From: Bacterioplanes sanyensis | GTDB lineage: Bacteria; Pseudomonadota; Gammaproteobacteria; Pseudomonadales; Oceanobacteraceae | NCBI RefSeq assembly: GCF_014652515.1 | Contig: NZ_BMYY01000001.1 | Location: forward strand, 490,822 to 554,821 | Length of the DNA: 64,000 bases | Direction of reading: 5' to 3' | Shown: positions 11,645 to 21,674 of the stretch, piece after piece | Numbering within the stretch: the first letter of the stretch is position 1 | Layout: each line of letters opens with the position of its first letter | Translations under genes and position numbers: made by a program | The notes under the pieces: generated by a model | Database searches by the model: none | What the model was told of the DNA's origin: nothing | Seen by the model: only the letters and a program-made list of their open reading frames with translations

Positions 11645-12829
11645 TTACTTCAGCAGTTGCGCGACAATAATGACCACGCCGCATGCTGCCACCAGAGCCA
11701 GTGCTATGCCTCCTCCTATGACTTGATAGTCAGCATCTGGATGACGCCGACGGCTTTGAAAAACCATGGCGGCAGGCAGCCACAGCGCCAGCACCGCCAG
11801 TGCAATGGCGGCATAGCCCAGTGCGGCAATAAATCCCTCAGGGTAATAGAGGGCGAACAGCAGCGGTGGGATAAAGGTAATCAGACCAACGCCGATGCGG
11901 CCGCCGCGCTTATTGTTGGCGTTAAAGGTATCGGCCAGAAAATCAAACAGTCCAAGACTTACCCCTAAAAAAGACGTAGCCAGTGCTAGATCGGCAAACC
12001 AAGAGACGCCGCTGGCGACCATAGGCTGAGCAATGACATCGCGAATGGCTTGCATAAAATCGGGTAAGGAGCCGCTGCGCTGCAGTTCATCCGCGCCTAG
12101 GCTACCAAAGCTGGCCAGCTGCCACAGTAGGTACACCAGCAAGGGCAAGCTCGAGCCCCACAACAAGGCGCGGCGTACACTGGCGATATCCAAATCGAGA
12201 TAGCGCACGATCGAGGGTATGCTGCTGTGAAAACCAAAGGAGGTAAATACCACGGGTATGGCGGCCAGCAATAACCCTTGTTGCAGTGGCATGTCGACGA
12301 GGTGGCCAGCGCTGATGTGGGGAGTAATTAAAACCAGTGATGTTACTAAAGCAACGATCTTCAAGGTGAACAAGCCGCGGTTAATGATGTCGACTTGGCG
12401 CGTCCCAAGTATCACCACCACAGCTACCAGTAGAGTAAACAAAACGATGCCACTGCCGCTTGGGGTTTGTGGCCAATATTGCTGCAGGCTGTGCTGCATC
12501 TGACCGCCGCCACCGGAAATGTAGGCCGCGCATAAGCTGTAGAGTAAAAATAGAATGGCAGCCGAAGCCAGCCACTGACCATGGCGGCCGAGAAACTGAT
12601 GCGCCAAACGGTTGAGGGTGGCATCGGCATCGGCATGTTGATGCAGCTCCAGCATCAGTAGAGCGGTGTAGGCCATCAATGCCCACATCACGATTAAAAG
12701 AAGGCTGGCATTGACAATGCCTAAGCCAGCGGAGGCCAAGGGAAGGGCTAGCATGCCGGCGCCAATGGTGGTGCCGGCAATAATCAAGGCGCTACCAAAC
12801 ACGCGACCGCGTTGCGGCTGTGCACTCAT
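11645..12829 (-). CDS. Aromatic amino-acid permease (TyrP/Mtr-type, HAAAP family)
   Basis: This inner-membrane importer has about 11 hydrophobic segments and 394 residues, the standard size. The family signature is at the start: G-S-A-L-I-I-A-G-T-T-I-G-A-G-M-L-A-L-P (about residues 12-30), and a later F-G-F-H-S-S-I-P-S-I block is also typical. It probably imports tyrosine, tryptophan or phenylalanine with protons. It is transcribed in the same direction as the solute-binding protein 78 bases downstream, but the products are not obviously related. Confidence 0.88.
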   Translation of the reverse strand: MSAQPQRGRVFGSALIIAGTTIGAGMLALPLASAGLGIVNASLLLIVMWALMAYTALLMLELHQHADADATLNRLAHQFLGRHGQWLASAAILFLLYSLCAAYISGGGGQMQHSLQQYWPQTPSGSGIVLFTLLVAVVVILGTRQVDIINRGLFTLKIVALVTSLVLITPHISAGHLVDMPLQQGLLLAAIPVVFTSFGFHSSIPSIVRYLDLDIASVRRALLWGSSLPLLVYLLWQLASFGSLGADELQRSGSLPDFMQAIRDVIAQPMVASGVSWFADLALATSFLGVSLGLFDFLADTFNANNKRGGRIGVGLITFIPPLLFALYYPEGFIAALGYAAIALAVLALWLPAAMVFQSRRRHPDADYQVIGGGIALALVAACGVVIIVAQLLK

Positions 12830-13163
12830 AGGGTGAACTCTGACAAAAGCGCGAAATAGTAATGATGCGTCGCCACCTTGTCACCTGCCATTAGTCGGCT
12901 GTTATAAGTTACGGCGGCGTGGGAATGCAGCAACGGCCTCGGACAGTGACCGTTGCGGTATGGTTTGCATCACAGTTCACCTTGTTGAATACCAATCACG
13001 TTGTTATACGGTTTTGTATGAGGGACATAAATTATCATGCTGCAGTTTATCCGTGTGGGCTAGAGCGTAGTTGCCGGTGTTGCTAGCTTGCTTGCGGTGA
13101 AGCGATCAAAAGTTACCCCAAGCCGGATCGGGCTTGGCCAACAATGCAGAGGTTATTCATTGT
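12830..13163. other. Intergenic region between divergent permease genes
   Basis: This 334-base stretch lies between the aromatic permease (leftward) and the TauE-type permease (rightward). It must hold both promoters. I see no convincing paired -35/-10 hexamers, no riboswitch-like structure and no plausible coding sequence beyond the short extension of the downstream frame. Confidence 0.5.
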
Positions 13164-13925
13164 ATGTTTGAGTTGTGGCCAGATCCTGTCTTGCTCGGAG
13201 TTGCTGCAGTTGGCGTGCTACTGACGGGGGTTGCCAAATCTGGCTTTGCCGGCGGAATCGGTGTTGTGGCGGTGCCCATGATGGCGCCTTTTATCGGTGG
13301 TGATGCGGCCATTGGCTTGTTGCTACCTGTGTTGCTGTTGATGGATGGGCAAACGGTGTGGGCGTTTCGACGACAGTTGCGCTGGTCTTTGATTCGGCCA
13401 TTGGTGCCAGGCATTGTTGTCGGTACCGCGTGTGGCACCTGGCTGCTGGGGAAAACCGATGAGCACAGTATCCAGTTGCTGATTGGCTTGATGGGCTTTT
13501 GGGTGTTGTTGCAGCGCTTTGCTCCCACACTGCAGCGTACGATCGCTGCCATGGCGGGGTCGTTACAAGCCCACGTCAACGGTGGCTTGGCTGGCTTGGG
13601 AAGTACGCTAGCGCATGCAGGGGCTGCGCCCTTGCAAGCGCATTTTCTGCTTCAGCGCTTGCCCAATGAATCGTTTCTGGCGCAGGTCGCTGCCACCATT
13701 GGCTTGATGAATGTGTTGAAACTGTTGCCCTATGGCGCATTGGGGCTGCTCAACGTCAGCTTTACGGGCTTGTCGTTGATATTGATTCCCGTGGCTTGGG
13801 CTGGCGTGCTGCTAGGGCGCTGGCTGTCACTGCGACTGGCTCACGCGGTGTTTTTTCGCATCATGATGGTCATGCTGGCGCTGAACTCGACCTGGCTGGT
13901 GTGGCAAGGGCTCAGCGTCAGCTAA
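13164..13925 (+). CDS. TauE/SafE-family membrane permease
   Basis: This 253-residue integral membrane protein has about seven to eight hydrophobic segments. The family hallmark is the N-terminal L-T-G-V-A-K-S-G-F-A-G-G-I-G block (about residues 21-34) with a matching, weaker repeat in the C-terminal half. Members export small anions such as sulfite or sulfoacetate. The open frame extends to a TTG at 13134, but the ATG at 13164 is preferred because a GCAGAGG-type site lies upstream and the first membrane helix follows directly. The substrate cannot be inferred from neighbours. Confidence 0.82.
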   Translation: MFELWPDPVLLGVAAVGVLLTGVAKSGFAGGIGVVAVPMMAPFIGGDAAIGLLLPVLLLMDGQTVWAFRRQLRWSLIRPLVPGIVVGTACGTWLLGKTDEHSIQLLIGLMGFWVLLQRFAPTLQRTIAAMAGSLQAHVNGGLAGLGSTLAHAGAAPLQAHFLLQRLPNESFLAQVAATIGLMNVLKLLPYGALGLLNVSFTGLSLILIPVAWAGVLLGRWLSLRLAHAVFFRIMMVMLALNSTWLVWQGLSVS

Positions 13926-13928
13926 CGC

Positions 13929-14723
13929 TCAGTTGGCCGCAATCAGTGCTTCGAGCTCTTCAAAATGCTCAACAATGCGATCGTTATAGCTCACCACCAA
14001 AAACGGCACAGTATTTTCGTTGTAGTTGCGGACCGAGCGTTCCATAAATTGCCATTTGGCGGCAATGTCTTCCATGATTCTGCGGGCTTTGTCGCTGCGA
14101 ATAAGGCTGTCTAGCTGGTTCAGTTGCGCCTGAAACTCTTCTGCCATGTCCTCTAAGCTGCGGCCTTGGTAACCCATAAACACTTGCCCTAGGTTGGTGG
14201 TGCCGCGGGCAGAGTACTGGGAGGTGATTTCTTCCATTAGCAATGCCAAGTCACGGCTTTTTTGCACCAATAGACTGGGCTCGATGCCGCTGTTGTCACG
14301 CAGTTTGGCGTAGGCTCCGGAAGCTTGCTCAACGATGGCCACATTCAGTTTGCCCATCTCATCCACTAGCCGCACATTGGGGTAGCCTCGTGTGTGCATG
14401 TCGCTGCGATTTTCATCCATTAAGCGGCTGAAGTCTTTCCATTCCTGTTCAATTTGCTCCAGCTCAGCCTGAATGCCATTAGCGCTGGCTAAGCGTTTAG
14501 CACTTGTTAAAGCCTGGTCGAAACGTTCCATGCTTTTGCCGATGCGTCGGTCATATTTACTGTCGGCATCAAGGCCAGAGAACATATAAAAGTTGGTGAC
14601 GGCATTGGTGGAGGCCAGCCGCATATGTTGCAAATCGAGCATCAGTTGCTGGGGCGTTGCGAATGCTGAGCTGGTAACAGCAGACAGAAGTAATGCGAAC
14701 AGACAGTGCGTTAGTGACTTCAT
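13929..14723 (-). CDS. Periplasmic helical protein of unknown function
   Basis: This 264-residue protein has a clear Sec signal peptide (about residues 1-22, ending S-S-A-F-A). The mature part is almost entirely amphipathic helix with many Glu, Asp, Gln and Arg residues and no Cys. The early part (L-D-L-Q-H-M-R-L-A-S-T-N-A-V-T-N-F-Y, then helices around residues 45-110) is reminiscent of ligand-binding four-helix domains of PilJ/NIT-type sensors, but there is no membrane helix or signalling domain. It is convergent with the TauE-type gene (3-base gap). I cannot name a function. Confidence 0.7.
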   Translation of the reverse strand: MKSLTHCLFALLLSAVTSSAFATPQQLMLDLQHMRLASTNAVTNFYMFSGLDADSKYDRRIGKSMERFDQALTSAKRLASANGIQAELEQIEQEWKDFSRLMDENRSDMHTRGYPNVRLVDEMGKLNVAIVEQASGAYAKLRDNSGIEPSLLVQKSRDLALLMEEITSQYSARGTTNLGQVFMGYQGRSLEDMAEEFQAQLNQLDSLIRSDKARRIMEDIAAKWQFMERSVRNYNENTVPFLVVSYNDRIVEHFEELEALIAAN

Positions 14724-15143
14724 GGCAATTCTTCTTGTTGTTTTTGTTATGTCTGCCGAGTGTATGGCATCCAGCTCCTATTGCCCTATGGCCAATTACA
14801 AACAGTAACAAAAAAGTACGACCTCATTGTCAGAGTGCGATCGGGTTAGCAGACAGTTAATGCAGTGACGCTTCCTTGCAAAATGACAAAGCCACGACGG
14901 GTGCTGTCTGCGCACTATTACAGACATCGGCATTAGAAACCCTTAGCGGGTTGTCTATTGACATTATCGACGCTTTCACCGATTGTGTGCCACTCAGTTT
15001 CAAACGCTCGTATGAATTGTTCGATTTGTGGGCAAGAGTGTTGTTTTAACGGGGCTGCCAAGCTGGCTAAGCACCCAGGCAGAATGCTGGTGCAGTGTGA
15101 GTAGGCATCAGTCAAAAGCTAACCACCATGTGGAGAACAGTTG
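14724..15143. other. Intergenic region upstream of fadBA
   Basis: These 420 bases separate the divergent periplasmic protein gene and fadB. They contain a candidate fadBA promoter and operator-like site (separate entry). A short inverted repeat AACCC-TTAGC-GGGTT lies at 14938-14952. A 60-codon leftward open frame here has no ribosome-binding site or recognisable protein and is not annotated. Confidence 0.5.
14958..15014 (+). promoter_or_regulatory. Candidate fadBA promoter with PsrA-like site
   Basis: A perfect TTGACA hexamer (14958-14963) is followed after 17 bases by GATTGT (14981-14986), a weak -10. Downstream, CAAAC-GCTC-GTATG (15001-15014) differs by one base from the palindrome CAAAC-N4-GTTTG. 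The TetR-family regulator PsrA of pseudomonads recognises such a palindrome upstream of fatty-acid oxidation genes. Location near the start point would suit repression. The motif match is seen; the regulator is inferred. Confidence 0.35.
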
Positions 15144-17291
15144 ATGATTTACGAAGGTAAAGCCATCACGGTAAATCTGATCGAAGGCGGCATCGCCGAA
15201 TTGAAATTCGATCTGCAAGGCGACTCAGTCAACAAGTTTAACCGCGTTACGCTGGAAGACTTGAAAGCCGCTGTTGAAGCGATTCAGGGCAACAGCGATG
15301 TTAAGGGCGTACTGGTCACTTCTGGCAAAGACGTTTTTATCGTGGGCGCAGATATCACTGAGTTTGGTGATGCATTCAAGAATAGCGAAGAAGACATCGC
15401 TGCTTGGGTGGCGGAGGCCAACGTTGTCTTCAACGCCATCGAAGATTTGAACGTACCGACACTGACCGCGATCAACGGCATCGCTCTGGGTGGTGGTTTC
15501 GAAATGTGCTTGTCGACGGACCTGCGCGTCATGTCTGACAAAGCTAAAGTCGGCTTGCCAGAAGTCAAACTGGGCTTGATGCCTGGCTTTGGCGGTACCG
15601 TGCGTTTGCCACGCGTCATTGGTGCAGATAACGCCATCGAGTGGATCTGCATGGGCGCCGAGCACAAGCCTGAAAAAGCACTGAAAGACGGTGCCGTTGA
15701 TGCCGTCGTCGCTGCCGATAAACTGCGCGAGCAGTCGATTGCTATGTTGCAATCTGCCATCAGTGGCGAGATCAACTGGCAGGCGCGTCGTGAAGAAAAA
15801 ACCGCCAAGCTGAAGCTCAACGCGATGGAGCAAATGATGGTGTTCGAAACCGCGAAAGGTTTCGTTGCCGGTCAGACTAAAGGGCATTATCCAGCGCCGA
15901 TTCAAGCCATTAAGAGCATGCAAAAAGCAGCAAACTTTGCTCGCGACAAAGCTCTGGATGTTGAAGCTAAAGGCTTTGCCAAGCTGGCCAAAACCTCTGA
16001 AAGCAACGCCTTGATTGGTTTGTTCAACAACGATCAGTTGTTGAAGAAAAAAGCCAAGGAGTACGACAAGCAAGCCAAAGATACCAACAAAGCGGCGGTA
16101 TTGGGCGCTGGCATCATGGGCGGTGGTATTGCCTACCAGTCCGCGCTGAAAGGCACGCCGATCATGATGAAAGACATCAATGAAGCCGGCATTCAGCTGG
16201 GTCTGGATGAAGCCAACAAGCTGTTGTCTAAGCGCGTTGAAAAGAAAAAAATGAAGCCAGCACAAATGGGTGAAGCGTTGAACCGCATTCGTCCAACCTT
16301 GAGCTATGGCGACTTTGGGGATGTCGATACCGTGGTTGAAGCCGTGGTTGAAAACCCGAAAGTGAAAAAAATGGTGCTGGCCGAGCTGGAAGACCAGGTG
16401 CGTGAAGACACCATCATTACCTCTAACACCTCGACCATCTCCATCGACCTGCTGGCGGAAGATCTGAAGCGTCCAGAAAACTTCTTGGGCATGCACTTCT
16501 TTAACCCAGTGCACATGATGCCGCTGGTGGAAGTGATCCGTGGTAAGAAGACCTCTGAAGAAGCGGTCGCTACCGTGGTGTCTTACGCCAAGAAAATGGG
16601 CAAAACGCCAATCGTCGTTAACGACTGCCCAGGCTTTTTGGTGAACCGCGTCTTGTTCCCTTATTTTGCTGGCTTTGCTGGTCTGGTCAATCACGGTGCT
16701 GACTTCCAGAAAGTCGACAAAGTGATGGAGAAGTTTGGCTTCCCAATGGGGCCTGCCTACTTGCTGGACGTGGTTGGCATCGACACCGGTCACCACGCCA
16801 ACGAAGTGATGGCGGAAGGGTTCCCAGATCGCATGAAGGCTGACTTCAAGACCGCCATGGACGTGATGTACGAATTAGAGCGTTACGGTCAGAAGAACAG
16901 CAAAGGTTTCTACGTGTATGAAACCGACAAAAAAGGTAAGCCGAAGAAAGTCGTCGATGAGGCGGTTTACGATCTGCTGAAGCCAATCGTGGCAGAAACC
17001 CGCGAGTTCACCGACGAAGAAATCATCGAACGCATGATGATTCCAATGTGCATCGAAGTGGCGCGCTGCCTTGAAGAGGGCATCGTTGATACACCCAACG
17101 AAGCCGATATGGGCCTGATCTTTGGTATTGGTTTCCCTCCATTCCGTGGCGGTGCTTGCCGTTATATGGATGAAGTTGGCATGGCGAAATTTGTTGAGAT
17201 TTGCGACAAGTACGCTGAGCTGGGCAACCTGTACAAACCAACCGATCGCATGCGTGAAATGGCAGCGAACGGCGAAAGCTACTTCGGTTAA
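15144..17291 (+). CDS. fadB: Fatty-acid oxidation complex alpha subunit FadB
   Basis: FadB is the multifunctional subunit of the aerobic beta-oxidation complex: enoyl-CoA hydratase/isomerase at the N-terminus and L-3-hydroxyacyl-CoA dehydrogenase at the C-terminus. Visible motifs are G-I-A-L-G-G-G-F-E (about 109-117) and [11 protein letters not shown] (about 138-148) of the crotonase fold, the NAD-binding [10 protein letters not shown] (about 318-327), and [10 protein letters not shown] with the dehydrogenase histidine. The ATG at 15144 follows a GGAG site and gives 715 residues, the usual length. fadA follows after 24 bases. Confidence 0.98.
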   Translation: MIYEGKAITVNLIEGGIAELKFDLQGDSVNKFNRVTLEDLKAAVEAIQGNSDVKGVLVTSGKDVFIVGADITEFGDAFKNSEEDIAAWVAEANVVFNAIEDLNVPTLTAINGIALGGGFEMCLSTDLRVMSDKAKVGLPEVKLGLMPGFGGTVRLPRVIGADNAIEWICMGAEHKPEKALKDGAVDAVVAADKLREQSIAMLQSAISGEINWQARREEKTAKLKLNAMEQMMVFETAKGFVAGQTKGHYPAPIQAIKSMQKAANFARDKALDVEAKGFAKLAKTSESNALIGLFNNDQLLKKKAKEYDKQAKDTNKAAVLGAGIMGGGIAYQSALKGTPIMMKDINEAGIQLGLDEANKLLSKRVEKKKMKPAQMGEALNRIRPTLSYGDFGDVDTVVEAVVENPKVKKMVLAELEDQVREDTIITSNTSTISIDLLAEDLKRPENFLGMHFFNPVHMMPLVEVIRGKKTSEEAVATVVSYAKKMGKTPIVVNDCPGFLVNRVLFPYFAGFAGLVNHGADFQKVDKVMEKFGFPMGPAYLLDVVGIDTGHHANEVMAEGFPDRMKADFKTAMDVMYELERYGQKNSKGFYVYETDKKGKPKKVVDEAVYDLLKPIVAETREFTDEEIIERMMIPMCIEVARCLEEGIVDTPNEADMGLIFGIGFPPFRGGACRYMDEVGMAKFVEICDKYAELGNLYKPTDRMREMAANGESYFG

Positions 17292-17303
17292 TAGGCGCAC
17301 TAG

Positions 17304-18491
<1,188 letters not shown>

Positions 18492-18510
18492 CCCGAACTG
18501 CCCGGAAGAC

Positions 18511-18538
18511 AAAAGCCCGGCATTGCCGGGCTTTTTTG
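18511..18538 (+). terminator. Intrinsic terminator after fadBA
   Basis: AAAAGCCCGGC-ATT-GCCGGGCTTTTTT is a GC-rich hairpin with a run of T. It begins 20 bases after the fadA stop. Confidence 0.95.
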
Positions 18539-18552
18539 TGTGTGCTCGGGTC

Positions 18553-18834
18553 ATGGAGTATGACGACCTGTGGCGAATGGGTAATAAGCCCGCACGCGAT
18601 AATGTTTCTTTGTTAATCGCTAAATTCCGTTTTTTGTCCGTCTTGTGGTGCTATGGTTTTGTTTTGTGGCCGCACTTCAAGTACGTACAGTGGCTGTATG
18701 TGGGTGTTTTGGCATTCGGTTTAGCGGTGTTGATGACGACAATCTGTTGTGAGTGGCCGAATTTTATACGGCGGCGACCAGGTGCTTTGCTGGACCTGAT
18801 ATTCGTTTGCTGGTTTAGTCTGCGCCAGTCATAA
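18553..18834 (+). CDS. Possible small membrane protein (93 aa)
   Basis: An ATG just after the fadBA terminator opens a 93-codon frame with two or three hydrophobic segments (F-L-S-V-L-W-C-Y-G-F-V-L-W, W-L-Y-V-G-V-L-A-F-G-L-A-V-L, and L-L-D-L-I-F-V-C-W-F). It ends 19 bases before the YjiH-type gene, so it may be co-transcribed with it. The ribosome-binding site is weak (CTCGGG) and I recognise no family, so coding status is uncertain. Confidence 0.4.
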   Translation: MEYDDLWRMGNKPARDNVSLLIAKFRFLSVLWCYGFVLWPHFKYVQWLYVGVLAFGLAVLMTTICCEWPNFIRRRPGALLDLIFVCWFSLRQS

Positions 18835-18853
18835 CAACGATAAGAGCAAGAGT

Positions 18854-20227
18854 ATGATTAAAGGTGCAATGCTGCAGCAGCAGCCAGAGCTGGGTTCTAT
18901 TCGTAATACCCTGTGGTTTTTACTGCCATCGCTATGCGGGATCTTTCTGTTTATGATGCCGTATCCGACGGAAGGCGGCTTTACCATACCGGTTGCCATT
19001 CTGGCATCACAGTTCAAAACATTATTAGCACCGGTGATGGCCGAGTTGTTGTTGGGTTTGGTGTGCTTATCGGCGCTGGCGACGGCCGTGTTTCGCTGGT
19101 TGATGCCAACAACGGCGTTGCCGACGTTTTGGAACGATTTGCTACGGCCGACGCACTTTTGGAGCGCGGTACGAGTCGTGGGGGCGGCATTGGTGGCTCT
19201 GGTGTATTTCCAAGTGGGTGCCGAGGCCATTTATTCTTCCAATACTGGCGGACTGCTGTTTAACGACTTAATGCCCTCGCTGCTGGCGGTGTTTGTATTT
19301 GCTGGCTTATTCCTGCCGCTGTTGCTGAACTTTGGCTTGTTGGAGCTGATGAGCACCTTGCTCACTCCTATTATGCGTCCGGTATTTCGTTTGCCTGGTC
19401 GCAGCGCCATTGACTGTGGAGCTTCTTGGTTAGGTGATGGCAGCGTTGGCATCTTAATGACCAGCCGCCAATATGATCAGGGTTTTTATACTCAGAGAGA
19501 AGCCGCCATTATTGGTACTTCTTTTTCTTTGGTATCCATCTCGTTTACCTTGGTGGTATTGGCGCAGGTAAAGCTTGAGCATTTGATTTTTCCCTTTTAT
19601 GCCACCATTTGCGTAGCCGGCATCGTCGCGGCCATTGTAATGGCACGCATTCCACCGTTATCGCGCAAACCCGATAACTTAGTGGATGGCAGTAAAGCAC
19701 CGGCCAATCGAGATGATATTCCCAGTGATGAAAGCTCGCTAAGCTATGGTATCGCTCACGCTTTGCAAAAAGTAAATGATATGGACAGCCCAGCTCAGCA
19801 AATTAAGCAGGGCTTACATAATGCTTTGGAAATGGTGTTGGGCTTGCTTCCAGTCGTCATGGCGCTGGGAACGGCCGCCTTGATTGTGGCGGAATACACA
19901 CCGTTATTTAACTGGTTGGGTAAGCCCTTTATTCCGATGTTGGAGTTGTTAAATGTACCGCAAGCCGTCGAGGCTTCGCGTACCATTTTAGTAGGCTTTG
20001 CTGATATGTTTTTGCCGGCCATCTTGGCCGCTGATATTGATAGCGAAAAAACCCGCTTTATTATCGCAGCCTTGTCAGTGACGCAGCTTATTTATATGTC
20101 AGAAGTAGGGGCCCTGCTGTTGGGCAGTCGTATCCCGGTTAACTTCATTGAAATGGTCATTATCTTTTTGCTACGGACCTTGATCACACTGCCTGTGATT
20201 GCCTTAATGGCGCATTGGTTGCTCTAA
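18854..20227 (+). CDS. YjiH-family membrane protein with nucleoside-recognition (Gate) domain
   Basis: This 457-residue integral membrane protein has about 11 hydrophobic segments. It matches the YjiH family: R-N-T-L-W-F-L-L-P-S-L-C-G-I-F-L-F near the start, a D-C-G-A-S-W-L-G-D-G-S-V-G-I block in the middle, and a C-terminal part ending with T-Q-L-I-Y-M-S-E-V-G-A-L-L-L. The Gate domain is shared with SpoIIIA-type and nucleoside transporter proteins. The substrate is not known. A bidirectional terminator follows. Confidence 0.85.
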   Translation: MIKGAMLQQQPELGSIRNTLWFLLPSLCGIFLFMMPYPTEGGFTIPVAILASQFKTLLAPVMAELLLGLVCLSALATAVFRWLMPTTALPTFWNDLLRPTHFWSAVRVVGAALVALVYFQVGAEAIYSSNTGGLLFNDLMPSLLAVFVFAGLFLPLLLNFGLLELMSTLLTPIMRPVFRLPGRSAIDCGASWLGDGSVGILMTSRQYDQGFYTQREAAIIGTSFSLVSISFTLVVLAQVKLEHLIFPFYATICVAGIVAAIVMARIPPLSRKPDNLVDGSKAPANRDDIPSDESSLSYGIAHALQKVNDMDSPAQQIKQGLHNALEMVLGLLPVVMALGTAALIVAEYTPLFNWLGKPFIPMLELLNVPQAVEASRTILVGFADMFLPAILAADIDSEKTRFIIAALSVTQLIYMSEVGALLLGSRIPVNFIEMVIIFLLRTLITLPVIALMAHWLL

Positions 20228-20250
20228 GTTGATGTGAGTCGCTGCAATAT

Positions 20251-20280
20251 AAAAAAGCCCCGCATTTGCGGGGCTTTTTT
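20251..20280. terminator. Bidirectional intrinsic terminator
   Basis: AAAAAAGCCCCGC-ATTT-GCGGGGCTTTTTT forms a near-perfect stem with an A-run before and a T-run after. It lies between the convergent YjiH-type gene and the di-iron protein gene. Confidence 0.95.
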
Positions 20281-20292
20281 ATGCATGGCCTG

Positions 20293-21027
20293 CTAGCGCA
20301 ACGCTATTCCTACGCTGAGTTGTTCAAACCAGTTAAAAAACTCATCGACGTGTGCTTGCTTAAACAGTCGTCCGTGTTGCGGCGCCATGATGTCGATGTC
20401 CAGTTGGCGCACGCGTCTAAGCCAATGATCTTTGGCCTCATTGGATGGCATCCAGCGCTGGTGAAAGGTCTTCATGTGAGCGCTGTGCTGGCTCATGTTT
20501 TCCACCCAAAGTGGTGGCTCGCCAGGTTCCAGTGCGGCACCCACATCGCCACTCATGAGGATTTTGGCTTTCGGATCATACACGTGAAAGTTACCAGAAG
20601 AGTGTAGGTAATGAGCGGGTACAAATTGCAGTTGAATGCGGCCTACCGTCAGATTTAAGCCCTCGTCTGGAATGGCACAATAACGAATGCGCTCCATGCC
20701 AAAGTGGCGAATAAACCCTTCCCACAGCCAAGGTGAATACAAGCTGGCATTGGGCAGCGCCTGGTCCCATAGCCCGAGGGACGAGATAATGTCTGGGTCT
20801 TGGTGGGAGGCAAACAAATAGCGAATCTGATCGGCTGGCACGTATTTCAATACCGCCGATAGCATGGGAGCAAACAACTCAATGCCGCCTGGGTCGAGCA
20901 AAATAGCCTCTTCACCGCTAATCACCAAATATTGATTGGTGTCGATAATGCCTTCGGCTTTATCTGGGTCGCGCCCAAACATGATCCAACGATGGTCGCC
21001 TTGCTCGTAAATGGTGGTGGCTAACAT
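20293..21027 (-). CDS. Oxygen-binding di-iron protein (ODP-like, metallo-beta-lactamase fold)
   Basis: This 244-residue soluble protein has a flavodiiron-like metallo-beta-lactamase domain without a flavodoxin domain. The di-iron ligands can be placed: His75-x-Asp77-x-Asp79 (S-H-Q-D-P-D), His139 or His142 (P-A-H-Y-L-H-S-S-G-N-F), Asp161 (L-M-S-G-D-V) and His218 (A-P-Q-H-G). Absence of a flavin module suggests oxygen binding or sensing rather than reduction; a homologue in Treponema denticola is an established oxygen sensor for chemotaxis. The gene lies 21 bases after a gene for a chemoreceptor-tip-like protein, which supports a signalling role. A site AGGGAAA precedes the ATG. Confidence 0.82.
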   Translation of the reverse strand: MLATTIYEQGDHRWIMFGRDPDKAEGIIDTNQYLVISGEEAILLDPGGIELFAPMLSAVLKYVPADQIRYLFASHQDPDIISSLGLWDQALPNASLYSPWLWEGFIRHFGMERIRYCAIPDEGLNLTVGRIQLQFVPAHYLHSSGNFHVYDPKAKILMSGDVGAALEPGEPPLWVENMSQHSAHMKTFHQRWMPSNEAKDHWLRRVRQLDIDIMAPQHGRLFKQAHVDEFFNWFEQLSVGIALR

Positions 21028-21048
21028 AAGGTTTCCCTATCCCTCTAT

Positions 21049-21639
21049 TTATATTTGGCGCTGGCTTAATAGTTGTCTGGCTTGCTGTAAGTGCGCACGA
21101 ATCTGATTGGCGGTGGCGTTAATGTTTTCGGCAATCACCTCTAGTTGACCGCGAAACTCACCGGCCGAGGCCGCTTCAACCTTACTGGAGGTGGCAATCA
21201 GGTTAGCGGTGCGAATGTGTTTCTCACTTTCATCCAACTCTTGCTCTAATAATCGTAGGCCGCGCCTGAGCCGCTCGGATAACTCATCGCTGCGCAGCCG
21301 ACATTGACGCTGGCTATGCGCCAGTGATGCACGGTGCTCGCTATTTTCCGCCATTACCCAGTCGAAGCGACCGTCGGCCATGTTGCCGCGCCACAGTGCG
21401 ACCGCATGTTGCGATACCTGCTCTGAGAGCTGGTTGATGTATTGGGATTGGCGAATGATGTCGCTGGCCAGCTCATCAATGAACTGGGTGATGGCCCTAA
21501 AGCCCACGGTTTTTGAGCCTGCTCGCACTGCCAAGGCTCGGGCGTTTTTGGCGGTCAGCGCTAGGCCGCGAGCGTGGTGCTGGGCTTGATGGAGCTGGGC
21601 GGCAATGCTGGCGGCGGTAACAAAGATCGGTGTGCTCAT
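21049..21639 (-). CDS. Soluble protein with two chemoreceptor-tip-like segments
   Basis: This 196-residue all-helical cytoplasmic protein has no membrane segment. Residues 26-58 align with the kinase-contacting hairpin tip of methyl-accepting chemotaxis proteins: N-A-R-A-L-A-V-R-A-G...G-F-R-A-I...L-A against the canonical [10 protein letters not shown]...G-F-A-V-V-A. Residues 145-178 form a second match: A-N-L-I-A-T-S-S-K-V-E-A-A-S-A-G-E-F-R-G. The ATG at 21639 follows an AAGGAAA site, so the open frame to 21678 is not used. It lies between the DUF3530 gene (35-base gap) and the oxygen-binding di-iron protein gene (21-base gap). The role of adaptor between oxygen sensor and CheA/CheW arrays is inferred. 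Confidence 0.72.
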   Translation of the reverse strand: MSTPIFVTAASIAAQLHQAQHHARGLALTAKNARALAVRAGSKTVGFRAITQFIDELASDIIRQSQYINQLSEQVSQHAVALWRGNMADGRFDWVMAENSEHRASLAHSQRQCRLRSDELSERLRRGLRLLEQELDESEKHIRTANLIATSSKVEAASAGEFRGQLEVIAENINATANQIRAHLQQARQLLSQRQI

Positions 21640-21674
21640 GCGATTTCCTTGACGCTTCCAACGCAGTATAGAGG

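Noticed and set aside
12900-13130. Possible promoter hexamers and a small AAGCC/GGGCTT repeat before the TauE-type gene
   Set aside because: Matches are too weak and spacing is poor, so no promoter is claimed.
14933-15115. A 60-codon leftward frame upstream of fadB
   Set aside because: It overlaps the likely fadBA promoter, has no ribosome-binding site and an uninformative product.
15225-16796. A 523-codon open frame on the minus strand opposite fadB
   Set aside because: It is the mirror of fadB codon usage: rich in His, Phe and Gln, with no ribosome-binding site or recognisable domain. fadB itself is certain.
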